Below are positions 27,198-38,338 of a stretch of DNA of 64,000 bases, in pieces. Positions within the stretch are counted from its first letter, which is position 1. Each line of letters starts with the position of its first letter. The position numbers and the translations under genes are program-made. The stretch comes from an uncultured Burkholderiales bacterium (GTDB lineage Bacteria > Pseudomonadota > Gammaproteobacteria > Burkholderiales > Burkholderiaceae_C), in assembly GCA_903886485.1 (NCBI GenBank), contig CAISMH010000012.1, positions 62,001 through 126,000 on the forward strand, written 5' to 3'. A model generated the notes under the pieces. The model was not told where the DNA came from and did no database searches. It saw only the letters and a program-made list of their open reading frames with translations.

Positions 27198-27947
27198 TTA
27201 AGAAACAGTCCGCTGACGCCGCGCCTCGTACAAGCACACCCCACTGGCCACCGACACGTTCAAGCTCTCCACACCGCCACACATGGGGATGCTGATGAGT
27301 TCATCGCAAGTCTTGCGTGTGAGTTGACGCATGCCGTCCCCCTCGGCGCCCAAGACCAAAGCTGTGGCGCCTTTGAGATCCACTTGGTACAAAGTTTTAG
27401 GCGCATCGTCGCTGGTGCCAATGATCCAAATGTTGCGCTCTTTCAATTCGTTCAAGGTACGCGCCAAATTGGTCACCATGAAATACGGCACCGTCTCTGC
27501 CGCGCCACTCGCTACTTTGGCCACCGTGGCGTTGATGCCTACCGCGTGGTCTTTGGGCGCGATCACCGCATGCGCCCCCGCACCATCGGCCACGCGCAAA
27601 CACGCGCCAAGGTTGTGCGGGTCGGTCACACCGTCGAGCACCAAAATCAAAGGTGCTTCAATTTTTTCAATGCCTTCGAGCAACTCATCCAACGAATGCA
27701 CTTGTTTGATTTCGCTCACACGTGCCGCCACACCTTGGTGGCCATGGCCACCCGAGAGCTTGGCCAAGCGTGGGCCATCGGCTTCGATCAAGCGGATACC
27801 GGCTTCGGTGGCGCGCTCGACAAATTGACGCATGCGCGCATCGCGACGCGTGGGGTCAAAGTAGATTTCGATGATGGATTGCGGCGCTGTTTTGACGCGC
27901 ACGCCGACGGCATGAAAGCCGAAGAGAACTTTAGGGGCTGAAGACAT
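27198..27947 (-). CDS. rlmB: 23S rRNA (guanosine(2251)-2'-O)-methyltransferase
   Basis: A protein of 249 residues of the SpoU family with a deep trefoil knot. An N-terminal substrate-binding domain (VLFGFHAVGVRVKTAPQSI) precedes SpoU motif 1 (DPHNLGACLRVADGAGAHAVI), motif 2 (LVLGAEGDGMRQLTRKTCDELISIPM) and motif 3 (VESLNVSVASGVCLYEARR). It methylates G2251 in the ribosomal P loop. Length and the motif-3 wording favour RlmB over TrmH. It lies nine bases downstream of the ABC ATPase gene. Confidence 0.94.
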   Translation of the reverse strand: MSSAPKVLFGFHAVGVRVKTAPQSIIEIYFDPTRRDARMRQFVERATEAGIRLIEADGPRLAKLSGGHGHQGVAARVSEIKQVHSLDELLEGIEKIEAPLILVLDGVTDPHNLGACLRVADGAGAHAVIAPKDHAVGINATVAKVASGAAETVPYFMVTNLARTLNELKERNIWIIGTSDDAPKTLYQVDLKGATALVLGAEGDGMRQLTRKTCDELISIPMCGGVESLNVSVASGVCLYEARRQRTVS

Positions 27948-27956
27948 ATGAGGGGA

Positions 27957-28661
27957 TTATCCCTTGACCTGCCCTGCCTCTATCGTGATGGCCTGATCGC
28001 ACCGCGCAGCCAGCTTCAAATCGTGCGTCACCAACACCAGCGTTGTGCCCAATTCTTGGTTCAGTTCAAACATCAAGTCCATGATGCGTTCGCCACTCGC
28101 GTGGTCGAGGCTGCCTGTGGGCTCGTCGGCCAGCAACAAGGCAGGCTTGACCACAAAGGCGCGGGCCAAGGCCACACGTTGTTGCTCACCGCCCGAGAGC
28201 ACTTTGGGGTAGTGGCCCAAACGCTCGCCCAAGCCTACGCGCACCAACATGTCTTTGGCGGCGGCACGCGGGTTGGGTAAGCCCGCTAACTCCAATGGCA
28301 GCATGACGTTTTCTAGCGCGGTCATATTGCCCAAGAGCTGAAAACTCTGAAACACAAACCCAACTTGACGCGCACGCAAGGCTGCACGCGCGTCTTCGTT
28401 CATGGCAAAGATGTCCACCCCGCCCAGCCACACCGTGCCCTGCGTGGGGGTGTCCAGCCCCGCCATGATGGACAACAGGGTGCTTTTGCCAGAACCCGAA
28501 GCGCCCACAATGGCCAGCGACTGTTGGGGCGCCAAGACGAAGTCGATATCGCGGAGAATGTGCAGGGTTCCGCTGACATCTTGTACCGATTTGGACAAAT
28601 GCGAAACGGCAATCAAGGGCGAGACGTGTGTGGATGAATTTACAAATGAAGGCGTGGTCAT
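27957..28661 (-). CDS. ABC transporter ATP-binding protein (LolD/YbbA type)
   Basis: A protein of 234 residues from the ATG at 28661. Walker A is GASGSGKST (53-61), the Q-loop FVFQSFQLLGNMTALENV, the signature LSGGEQQRVALARA and Walker B LLLADEPTGSLD. The LGNMTALENVMLPLEL wording is typical of the MacB/LolD/YbbA group that drives FtsX-like permeases. No permease gene is adjacent. The neighbour across 13 bases is a divergent GDSL esterase, the same pairing as ybbA/tesA in E. coli, where ybbP would follow ybbA; here rlmB follows instead. Confidence 0.88.
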   Translation of the reverse strand: MTTPSFVNSSTHVSPLIAVSHLSKSVQDVSGTLHILRDIDFVLAPQQSLAIVGASGSGKSTLLSIMAGLDTPTQGTVWLGGVDIFAMNEDARAALRARQVGFVFQSFQLLGNMTALENVMLPLELAGLPNPRAAAKDMLVRVGLGERLGHYPKVLSGGEQQRVALARAFVVKPALLLADEPTGSLDHASGERIMDLMFELNQELGTTLVLVTHDLKLAARCDQAITIEAGQVKG

Positions 28662-28674
28662 TAAGCGCAATGGT

Positions 28675-29445
28675 ATGTTGAGACGCGACTTTAACTGGAG
28701 CGCATTGAGCGCCACTTTGCTAGGGACTTTGGGCCTAGGCACAGCTTCGGCGCAACAACAAGTCATCACCTCCACAGGCCAAGGCATGGAGGGCGACATC
28801 ACCTCCACAGGTCCGCACCGCCGACGTGGACAGCCTTACCCCAGCCAAGTGCCGCCCCCCGGCTCTGCCCCCGCCCCCGGCACGATGCCGGCGGCCAGCA
28901 TTTTGGTGTTGGGTGATTCGCTCAGTGCCGAGTACGGCATTCCACGCGGCAAAGGTTGGGTGGCTTTGCTGGCCGACAAACTGCAAGCCGAGCGCCCTGA
29001 TGTGCGCGTGGTCAACGCCAGCATCAGCGGCGACACCACCGCAGGTGGCCGCTCTCGCCTGCCCGCCATGCTCGACCAAGTGCGCCCCGTGCTAGTGGTG
29101 ATTGAGTTGGGCGGCAACGATGCCCTACGCGGCCTTGACCTCAACAACACGCAAAACAATCTGGAAGCCATGATCCAAGCCTGCCGAGCCGTCAATGCAC
29201 GGGTGGTATTGGTCGGCATGCAGATACCGCCCAACTACGGGCCAGACTACAGTGCCAAGTTCTCGGTGATGTTTGCCAATCTGGCCAAACAATACCGCAC
29301 GGGCTTGGTGCCGTTTTTTCTCAAAGGCATTGCCGATGGACCCGACACGGCTGCACAGTTTCAACCTGACCGCATCCACCCCAAAGCCGAAGCGCATCCG
29401 CGCATGTTGGCCAATGTGTGGCCCGAAATCAAAAAGAATTTATAA
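28675..29445 (+). CDS. GDSL/SGNH-family esterase (TesA-like arylesterase)
   Basis: A protein of 256 residues. An N-terminal signal-like segment (residues 8-26, ending ASAQ) and a proline-rich linker (about 53-70) precede the SGNH domain. Block I is VLGDSLSAEYG with nucleophile Ser82, block II Gly119, block III GGND with Asn148, and block V DRIHP with Asp232 and His235. This set matches E. coli TesA (acyl-CoA thioesterase I, lysophospholipase L1), a periplasmic enzyme. Its start is only 13 bases from the divergent ABC ATPase start, so the two promoters must overlap the coding regions. Confidence 0.9.
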   Translation: MLRRDFNWSALSATLLGTLGLGTASAQQQVITSTGQGMEGDITSTGPHRRRGQPYPSQVPPPGSAPAPGTMPAASILVLGDSLSAEYGIPRGKGWVALLADKLQAERPDVRVVNASISGDTTAGGRSRLPAMLDQVRPVLVVIELGGNDALRGLDLNNTQNNLEAMIQACRAVNARVVLVGMQIPPNYGPDYSAKFSVMFANLAKQYRTGLVPFFLKGIADGPDTAAQFQPDRIHPKAEAHPRMLANVWPEIKKNL

Positions 29446-29448
29446 ATC

Positions 29449-30525
29449 GTGAGCGTTACTTTTATCTCAGCGCAAGACGCTCTGGAGCGCATGGCCATTC
29501 CCCTCGGCACCCCCGGAGGTTTCAGCACCATCATCGACGCACGCAGTGAAGACGAGTTCGCCCTCGACCACTTGCCAAACGCTGTGAACTGGCCCTCGCT
29601 GAACAACGAAGAACGCATCTTCGTGGGCACCATGTACAAGCAAGTCAATGCCTTTGAAGCACAAAAGCACGGTGCGGCTTTGGTGGCGGCGAACATTGCG
29701 CGCCATATTCAACGTGAAGTCCTCGCACTGCCTAAAAATTGGCAGCCTCTGATTTATTGTTGGCGTGGCGGCAAACGCAGCGGCTCACTGTCCTTGGTGC
29801 TGGGGCAAATTGGTTTCAAGGTGAACTTGATTGAAGGTGGCTACAAAGCGTTTCGTGCGGCCATGGTGGAAGACATCCCTAAGCGTGTGGCACCACTGCA
29901 ATTCAAAGTCATCTCAGGCCCCACAGGCTCGGGCAAAACACGTTTGCTGCATGCACTCGCTGCCGAAGGTGCGCAGGTATTGGACCTCGAAGACCTCGCC
30001 TGCCACCGCAGCTCTGTGCTGGGCCATATTCCAGGCCAGCCACAGCCAAGCCAAAAACGTTTTGACACCTTGGTGTGGCAAGCCTTGCGCAGTTTTGACC
30101 CAACGCGTCCTGTGTTTGTGGAATCGGAGAGCCGCAAAGTGGGCAACCTGTCGATTCCCGAATCCTTGATGCTGGCCATGCGTGACAGCCCCTGCTTTGA
30201 GTTGCAACTGAGCTTGGAGGAACGGGTCGCCTTGCTGATGGAGGACTACAACTTCTTCGTGCATGACAGCGATTTGTTTTGCCGTCGCTTGGATGCCTTG
30301 GTGGCCATTCGTGGCAAGGCCGTGGTAGAGGCTTGGAAAGAGCAAGTCCATCACGGGCACATCGAAGACGTGGTGCGCGACCTGTTGGTCTTGCATTACG
30401 ACCCCACCTATGCATCGTCCATGTTGCGCAACTTCACCCAATCGCCCCAAGCCACCGTGTGTGCGGCCAAAAACCGTCACAGCGACAGCTTGCGCCAAGT
30501 GGCTCAGGCCTTGTGCCAAGCCTAA
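29449..30525 (+). CDS. mnmH: tRNA 2-selenouridine(34) synthase
   Basis: A protein of 358 residues from a GTG at 29449, three bases after the esterase stop. An N-terminal rhodanese domain carries the catalytic Cys104 in LIYCWRGGKRSGS, followed by a P-loop domain with SGPTGSGKT at 156-164. MnmH (SelU/YbbB) replaces sulfur by selenium in 2-thiouridine of tRNA Lys, Glu and Gln, via a geranylated intermediate, and needs selenophosphate from SelD. No selD gene is in the window. The tesA-mnmH adjacency resembles the E. coli ybb region. Confidence 0.93.
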   Translation: MSVTFISAQDALERMAIPLGTPGGFSTIIDARSEDEFALDHLPNAVNWPSLNNEERIFVGTMYKQVNAFEAQKHGAALVAANIARHIQREVLALPKNWQPLIYCWRGGKRSGSLSLVLGQIGFKVNLIEGGYKAFRAAMVEDIPKRVAPLQFKVISGPTGSGKTRLLHALAAEGAQVLDLEDLACHRSSVLGHIPGQPQPSQKRFDTLVWQALRSFDPTRPVFVESESRKVGNLSIPESLMLAMRDSPCFELQLSLEERVALLMEDYNFFVHDSDLFCRRLDALVAIRGKAVVEAWKEQVHHGHIEDVVRDLLVLHYDPTYASSMLRNFTQSPQATVCAAKNRHSDSLRQVAQALCQA

Positions 30526-30551
30526 AGGGCCGTTGACAAAAACCTAGCGCT

Positions 30552-31340
30552 TCACGCAGCTTGCACGGGCGTCACACGCACGGCAGCGCGGTAGGCATGC
30601 CAGCTGGCAAAGCCCAGCCACGGCCCCACCACCAACAGACCTGCGGCGGTGGGCAGCATGGCGAGCACCACCAGCAGTGTGATCAATGCGCCCCAAAACA
30701 CGGACACAGCGGTGCGGTCCACAAACACACGCAGGCTGGTGATGCAAGCGGTGATGGCATCTGTGTCGCGGTCCAAAATCATGGGGACAGACACCATCAT
30801 GCTGGCAAACACCAAGCCCGCAAAAAACCCACCGACGCAAATGTAGGCGACGACGAATTCCCAATTCTGTGGATTGAACACCGCCTCCAACACCGTGGCG
30901 GTTGTCGGCATGCCTGCACTGTTGAAGCACACGGCAAACACCACCAGCGATGCGCGCCCCCACAGCAACTCCAACACCACCATGACCATGACCAGCATGC
31001 TCATGCTGCGAATGTGAGATTCCCAGCATGTGAGCGAACTGCCCATGCTTGGCGGCTCACCACGCTCCATGTGCATGCTCACGTCATACAAACCCATGGC
31101 CAAAAATGGACCAATCAACAAACACCCAGACACGACCGACAAGGTGTACTCGGGGTTGCTTTTGAAGACGGCTAACAGGATCAACGCCATCAACCAAAAA
31201 CACGCCCCATAAAACAAGGAAATCAAGGGCTGCGACACCATGTCGCGCAAGCCTCGCCAAAGCCAGCGTAGAGGATCGCTCAGGTGAATGGGATGGATCT
31301 CAATGCGGTCATGTGCTTCGTCGGGTACCAGTTGCTGCAT
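30552..31340 (-). CDS. DUF2189 membrane protein
   Basis: A protein of 262 residues with a very strong ribosome binding site (GAGGGGGAGAC) ahead of the ATG at 31340. About six hydrophobic segments are visible, and the family wording includes SDPLRWLWRGLRDMVSQP at 21-38, LISLFYGACFWLMALILL and GPFLAMGLYDVSMHMERGE. This fits DUF2189, a family of inner-membrane proteins without known function. The N-terminal 20 residues are acidic and His-containing. It is downstream of the cystathionine beta-lyase gene after 19 bases and may be cotranscribed, but no functional link is evident. Confidence 0.75.
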   Translation of the reverse strand: MQQLVPDEAHDRIEIHPIHLSDPLRWLWRGLRDMVSQPLISLFYGACFWLMALILLAVFKSNPEYTLSVVSGCLLIGPFLAMGLYDVSMHMERGEPPSMGSSLTCWESHIRSMSMLVMVMVVLELLWGRASLVVFAVCFNSAGMPTTATVLEAVFNPQNWEFVVAYICVGGFFAGLVFASMMVSVPMILDRDTDAITACITSLRVFVDRTAVSVFWGALITLLVVLAMLPTAAGLLVVGPWLGFASWHAYRAAVRVTPVQAA

Positions 31341-31359
31341 GTCTCCCCCTCATGTGGGT

Positions 31360-32583
31360 TTAGTTTTGTAAATGAGCCGCGGTCAGCGCGCGCAACACAT
31401 CGTTTTGTAAATCTGTCACGTCCTCCAGCCCGATGCAAAAGCGCACCACCCGGCCCTGCTGTAAATGCGAGCTGGACCGCACACGGCTGGATGCCATGTG
31501 GTAAGGCATGACCAAGCTCATGGGTCCACCCCAGCTGTAACCAATTTTGAACAAGTGCAAGGCATCGCAAAACGCATCGACTTGCGCTGCACTGAACCGT
31601 TCGTCCATCACCACGCTGAAAATGCCCGCAGCCAAACCCTCGGGCGCTTGCGGCGTGATGCACAGTTGCTGCCAATGCGTGTGACCGGGTGAACCGTTGA
31701 GGGCCGGATGCAGCACTTGGCTGAATGCAGGCTGTGATGCACACCAAGAGGCCAAGCTGCGTGCGGCAAGGTCTTGGGCGCGGTAGCGCAGCGGCAAGCT
31801 GGGCAAAGCGCGCAACACCGCTTCTGCATCGTTGGCCCCCACACCGGTGCCCAAGCGCATGTGACTGAGCTTCAAGCGACGTGCCAATTCATCGCTGCGC
31901 GTGACGATACTGCCCATCAACACATCACCGCCACCACTGGGGTATTTGGTGAGGGCGTGAATGGTCAGGTCAACGCCTAGCGGGGCATCACCCTGCCCTG
32001 GCGTGAGGTCAAACGCGTTGAACGCCAAGCCTGCGCCCCAGGTGTTGTCGAGTGCGCAGAGCACGCCACGAGCTTTGCACAGCTGCACCAAAGCCACCAA
32101 GTCTGGAAACTCCATCGTCACCGAGCCCGCCGCCTCCAGCCACACCAAACGCGTACGCGCTGTGATGCGAGCCGCCAAGTCGCTCACGTCCAACGGGTCA
32201 TACACCTGATGCGTGATGCCAAACCGCGCCAACTCGCCCTCAGCCAAGGACTTGTTGGGGGCATAGGCGTTGTCTGGAATCAACACCTCGTCGCCTGTAT
32301 TGAGCAGCGCGAAATCGACATGTGCAATGGCCGCCAAGCCACTGGGGGTGAGGATGCAATGGGTGCCGCCCTCCAGCGTGGCCAAGCGTTCTTCCAGCGT
32401 GAAGGTGGTGGGCGTGCCGTGCAGGCCATAGGTGTAAGCCGACTTGTCCATCCACTCGCGTGTGCGCATGGCGGCCACGTTGGGAAAGATCACCGTCGAG
32501 GCTTTGAACACGCCGACTTGCGGGGCTTCAAAATCGGTGGGGGGCTGATACGGGTGGTGAATGAGGTCGGTGCTGCATGACAT
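31360..32583 (-). CDS. metC: Cystathionine beta-lyase (Cys/Met metabolism PLP enzyme)
   Basis: A protein of 407 residues from the ATG at 32583. It is a fold-type I PLP enzyme of the trans-sulfuration family. The Schiff-base lysine is Lys213 in HALTKYPSGGGDVLMG, Asp179 (CALDNTWGAG) contacts the pyridine nitrogen, and YTYGLHGTPT plus LEGGTHCILTPSGLAAI bind PLP phosphate. The ALDNTWGAGL and YSWGGPMSL wording matches MetC-type beta-lyases (cystathionine to homocysteine, pyruvate and ammonia) better than MetB or MetZ. A cysteine desulfhydrase activity would also fit. Confidence 0.88.
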   Translation of the reverse strand: MSCSTDLIHHPYQPPTDFEAPQVGVFKASTVIFPNVAAMRTREWMDKSAYTYGLHGTPTTFTLEERLATLEGGTHCILTPSGLAAIAHVDFALLNTGDEVLIPDNAYAPNKSLAEGELARFGITHQVYDPLDVSDLAARITARTRLVWLEAAGSVTMEFPDLVALVQLCKARGVLCALDNTWGAGLAFNAFDLTPGQGDAPLGVDLTIHALTKYPSGGGDVLMGSIVTRSDELARRLKLSHMRLGTGVGANDAEAVLRALPSLPLRYRAQDLAARSLASWCASQPAFSQVLHPALNGSPGHTHWQQLCITPQAPEGLAAGIFSVVMDERFSAAQVDAFCDALHLFKIGYSWGGPMSLVMPYHMASSRVRSSSHLQQGRVVRFCIGLEDVTDLQNDVLRALTAAHLQN

Positions 32584-32603
32584 GCGCACATATTACGACA
32601 GGC

Positions 32604-32629
32604 AAAAAAAACTCCGCCACAGCGGAGTT
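32604..32629 (-). terminator. Intrinsic terminator of the purA-phosphoribosyltransferase operon
   Basis: ACTCCGC (32611-32617) pairs with GCGGAGT (32622-32628) around a CACA loop. The seven A residues at 32604-32610 give a U-tract for minus-strand transcription. It closes the long minus-strand series that ends with the phosphoribosyltransferase gene. Confidence 0.88.
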
Positions 32630-32651
32630 CTTCAAACCTGCAAGGGAGAAG

Positions 32652-33176
32652 TTAGACCTTCCATTTCTCCAGCAAAGCCGCGGGTCGCATGTTGTCATAC
32701 GGCTCGAAGGGTTGATGAATCCATGGGTTGGTGGGCAAGTAGTCCATCGAGTAGTCAGGCGCAAACGCCGAAACGCCCTTGGTCCAGATCACAGCGGTGC
32801 GCAACTCAGTGATAGGCGCATAGTTGTTTTTGAGTTGGTCCACCACAGCCTTCAAGGTGTGGCCGGTATCTGCCAAGTCATCCACCAACAGCACCTTGCC
32901 GGCGATCTCACCTTTGGGGGTGGTGATGAAGCGCGCAATGTCCAAGTGGCCCTGCACCGTACCAGCATCGGCACGGTAAGAGCTGGTGGACATGATGGCC
33001 AAGGGCTTGTCAAAGATGCGCGACAAGATGTCGCCGGGGCGCATGCCGCCACGGGCCAAGCAAAGAATGGTGTCGAACTCCCAGCCCGATTGGTGAATCT
33101 TGATGGCGAGTTTCTCAATCAGGTTGTGGTACTCGTCATACGACACGTACAGGTGTTTGCCGTCTTCAGTCAACAT
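32652..33176 (-). CDS. Purine phosphoribosyltransferase (hypoxanthine/xanthine-guanine type)
   Basis: A protein of 174 residues of the type I PRTase fold. The PRPP-binding motif is VLLVDDLADTGHTL at 95-108, the pyrophosphate loop LARGGMRPGD at 40-49, and the hood ends WIHQPFEP. It converts a purine base and PRPP to the nucleotide. Length and motif fit xanthine-guanine or hypoxanthine PRTases, but base preference cannot be read. It follows purA by 18 bases, an association of salvage with AMP synthesis. Confidence 0.85.
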   Translation of the reverse strand: MLTEDGKHLYVSYDEYHNLIEKLAIKIHQSGWEFDTILCLARGGMRPGDILSRIFDKPLAIMSTSSYRADAGTVQGHLDIARFITTPKGEIAGKVLLVDDLADTGHTLKAVVDQLKNNYAPITELRTAVIWTKGVSAFAPDYSMDYLPTNPWIHQPFEPYDNMRPAALLEKWKV

Positions 33177-33194
33177 GGTTTGATCCTTTAAAAA

Positions 33195-35736
<2,542 letters not shown>

Positions 35737-35786
35737 GAAATTAAGGGAGGCTGTTAAAACCGAGATTTTACAGGGCTTATCGCCCG

Positions 35787-35981
35787 TTAACTCAGCCACC
35801 ACAACATCAAAAGACCTATCAAAACGCAGACCAAACCGAAAAATCGAATTTGCCCGTCTTCGAGGACCAAGATTTGGGCCATTTTGTCGCGCCACCCTTT
35901 AGGCGACATGAAGGGCAGGATGCCTTCAAAGACCAGCATCAGACCGAACGCGAGCCACAGCGTATCGCCGTCCAAATTCAT
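35787..35981 (-). CDS. DUF2065 small membrane protein
   Basis: A protein of 64 residues ([16 protein letters not shown]) with two membrane segments, about 6-25 and 45-62, and a short loop [20 protein letters not shown]. This matches DUF2065 (YjeT family), typically found directly downstream of hflC, as here (12 bases). E. coli yjeT sits in the same hflK-hflC-yjeT-purA order. Function is unknown; a link with the HflKC complex is suggested only by position. Confidence 0.85.
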   Translation of the reverse strand: MNLDGDTLWLAFGLMLVFEGILPFMSPKGWRDKMAQILVLEDGQIRFFGLVCVLIGLLMLWWLS

Positions 35982-35993
35982 CACGTAGACCTT

Positions 35994-36902
35994 TTACTTC
36001 TTGGGTGCAGGTGCGCTGGCGCCACCGCTGCCACGCAGGGCTTTGAAGAAGTCGCTCGATGGATCGACCACCATCACGTCACTCTTTTTGCTGAACGTGG
36101 TTTTGTAGGCTTCCAAGCTGCGATAGAACTGAGCGAAGTTGGCGTCACGCCCAAACGAGTCAGCGTACAAACGCGCAGCTTCGGCATCGCCCTCGCCTTT
36201 GATTTTTTGGGCTTCACGGTAGGCATTGGCCAAGGTGACTTCACGTTGACGATCGGCATCGGCGCGGATCTTTTCGCCCTCTGCCGCGCCGGTCGAACGC
36301 AACTCATTGGCCACGCGTTTGCGCTCGGCTTCCATGCGGCGGTAAACAGACTCGGTGATGGCGTCCACGTAGTCTGAGCGTGTGATGCGCACATCGATCA
36401 CATCCACGCCCCAAGGCTTGGCGCCTTTGACCGCAGCCAACACCTCACGCTTGACGTTTTCCAGTAACTCCTCACGCTTGAGTGAGAGCAACTCTTTCAC
36501 CGTGCGTTTGTTGATTTCTTCTTGAAATGCATTGCGCACCACGCGAGCGAGCTGAAGCGCGCCTGCGTTTTCATCCAAGCCCACGTTGCGAATGTATTGA
36601 GAAGGGTCCGTGATGCGCCAACGGGCATACCAGTCAATCACCACACGTTGCTTTTCAGCCGTCAGCATGGGCTCGGTGTCAGCGTTGTCGAGCGTGAGCA
36701 AACGCTTGTCGATGTAGCTCACGTTTTGAAAAGGTGGCGGCAGCTTGATGTTCAGGCCTGGCTCTGTGATGACGTTCTTGATTTGGCCGAAGGAATAGAC
36801 CACACCAAACTGGCGTTGGTCCACCACAAAGAGCGTTGAGCTGATCAGTGCCAAGACCACCAGCACCGTGGAAATATAAAAACCGATTTTGTTGCTTTTC
36901 AT
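35994..36902 (-). CDS. hflC: HflC, SPFH-domain regulator of FtsH
   Basis: A protein of 302 residues: a short cytoplasmic start (MKSNKIG), one membrane helix (FYISTVLVVLALISSTLFVV) and a periplasmic SPFH/band 7 domain with QRQFGVVYSFGQIK and a long coiled region rich in AEGEKIRADADRQREVTLANAYREAQKIKGEGDAEAA. With HflK it forms the large cage around FtsH and modulates degradation of membrane proteins. It is 12 bases after hflK and followed by DUF2065. Confidence 0.96.
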   Translation of the reverse strand: MKSNKIGFYISTVLVVLALISSTLFVVDQRQFGVVYSFGQIKNVITEPGLNIKLPPPFQNVSYIDKRLLTLDNADTEPMLTAEKQRVVIDWYARWRITDPSQYIRNVGLDENAGALQLARVVRNAFQEEINKRTVKELLSLKREELLENVKREVLAAVKGAKPWGVDVIDVRITRSDYVDAITESVYRRMEAERKRVANELRSTGAAEGEKIRADADRQREVTLANAYREAQKIKGEGDAEAARLYADSFGRDANFAQFYRSLEAYKTTFSKKSDVMVVDPSSDFFKALRGSGGASAPAPKK

Positions 36903-36914
36903 GTTCGCTCCCTA

Positions 36915-38291
36915 TCAACGGCCATCACGGTCGCGTGAACGACCATCGCGAGCGCGGGCATCTGCCGCGGCTGCTGGATTGGGGGTGGCCGTGTTCGCCG
37001 CGTTGTGTGCGGGGTCTGTCGGTGTTGCAGGTGCTGCACTGCTGGCTTGCTGGGTGCTCTGCTGCATGATTTTGTCCAGCGGCAAATACAACATGTTGGA
37101 GCCTTGCTTGGTGTCCACCAAGACCTTGGTGGTGTTGCTGTAAATCTGCTGCATGGCGTCGATGTACAAACGGTCGCGCATGACTTGCGGGGCCTTTTGA
37201 TACTCACCCACCAAGGACTTGAAACGTTGCGCATCACCCTCGGCTTGCGCCACGATGCGCGCTTTGTAGCCATCAGCCTCTTGCTTCAAACGCGAGGCGG
37301 CGCCCACTGCACGTGGCACCACGTCGTTGGCATACGCCTCGGCTTCGTTCTTGGCGCGCTCGCGTTCTTGGCCCGCTTTGAGCACATCGTCAAACGCGGC
37401 TTGCACTTGCTCAGGAGGACGCACGCCCCCTTGCTGCAAGTTGATGCCGACCACTTCGACGCCGACTTTGTATTGGTCAAGAATGGCTTGCATGATGGTG
37501 CGAATGCGTGGGCCAATTTGGTCACGCTCTTCGGACATGGCCGCATCCATCTTCATCTTGCCGACCACTTCACGCACCGCAGTTTCAGCAGCTTGCACAA
37601 CGGTGTCGGTGGGATTCTTGGTTTCGAACAAATACGCCCGCGCATCGGTCAATCGGTACTGCACGGCAAATTTAATTTCGAGAATGTTCTCGTCTTCGGT
37701 CAGCATGGCTGACTCGCGCAAGCCTGTAGATTTGACGATCGTGTCACGTCCAACATCGACCGAGCGAATTTGGGTGACAAACACCATCTCATGGCGTTGG
37801 AACGGATAAGGCAAACGCCAATTGAAACCGGCACCCACGGTCGAGTGGTAACGGCCAAACTGCGTGATCACCGCTTGCTGGCCTTCTTGCACGATGAAAA
37901 AACCAGTGCTCATCCAGATCGCCAAGGCGACGGCACCGATGACACCGACACCAAAGCGTGCGGCTTTGAAATCTGGGCCCGACGGCGCGCCGTTGTTGTT
38001 CGGTGGCTCTGAGCCACTGTTCTTATTGCCAAACAAGCCTGTCAGCTTGGCGTTGAAGTCTCGCCACAGCTCATCCAAATCAGGGGGACCACCTGCACTC
38101 GGACGCGAGGGATCGGCTTGCGGTTTTTTCTCGTCGCTGGACGAGGGAGGCTGTTGACCACCGTTGGGGTCGAAGGTGGGATTGCCGTCTTTGTCTCGAC
38201 CCCAGCGACCATCGTTGAGGTTGAACATGCCGAGCAGTCGCGCGCGCCAAGAGGTGGAGCTGACCTTGTGGGTGTTGGAGTTCATGCGCAT
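36915..38291 (-). CDS. hflK: HflK, SPFH-domain regulator of FtsH
   Basis: A protein of 458 residues taking the ATG at 38291; GAGAAG nine bases upstream favours it over the ATG two codons later. The cytoplasmic N-terminal region is glycine/proline-rich (NLNDGRWGRDKDGNPTFDP), then a membrane helix (GVGVIGAVALAIWMSTGFFI), the SPFH domain starting VQEGQQAVITQFGRY and the coiled-coil arm. The C-terminus is a low-complexity Ala/Pro/Thr tail ending in an Arg/Asp-rich repeat (RARDGRSRDRDGR). Partner of HflC. Confidence 0.95.
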   Translation of the reverse strand: MRMNSNTHKVSSTSWRARLLGMFNLNDGRWGRDKDGNPTFDPNGGQQPPSSSDEKKPQADPSRPSAGGPPDLDELWRDFNAKLTGLFGNKNSGSEPPNNNGAPSGPDFKAARFGVGVIGAVALAIWMSTGFFIVQEGQQAVITQFGRYHSTVGAGFNWRLPYPFQRHEMVFVTQIRSVDVGRDTIVKSTGLRESAMLTEDENILEIKFAVQYRLTDARAYLFETKNPTDTVVQAAETAVREVVGKMKMDAAMSEERDQIGPRIRTIMQAILDQYKVGVEVVGINLQQGGVRPPEQVQAAFDDVLKAGQERERAKNEAEAYANDVVPRAVGAASRLKQEADGYKARIVAQAEGDAQRFKSLVGEYQKAPQVMRDRLYIDAMQQIYSNTTKVLVDTKQGSNMLYLPLDKIMQQSTQQASSAAPATPTDPAHNAANTATPNPAAAADARARDGRSRDRDGR

Positions 38292-38338
38292 CGTTGTTTT
38301 CTTCTCTGAAGTCTTGATTGTGCCTAATGAATCAGGCC

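Noticed and set aside
28675..28808. Longer version of the ABC ATPase starting at 28808
   Set aside because: It would overlap the signal peptide and linker of the divergent esterase. The ATG at 28661 gives a normal ATPase N-terminus.
35737..35895. N-terminal extension of hisZ up to 35895
   Set aside because: The added residues are basic and unrelated to HisZ and would overlap the DUF2065 gene. The ATG at 35736 gives the family start.
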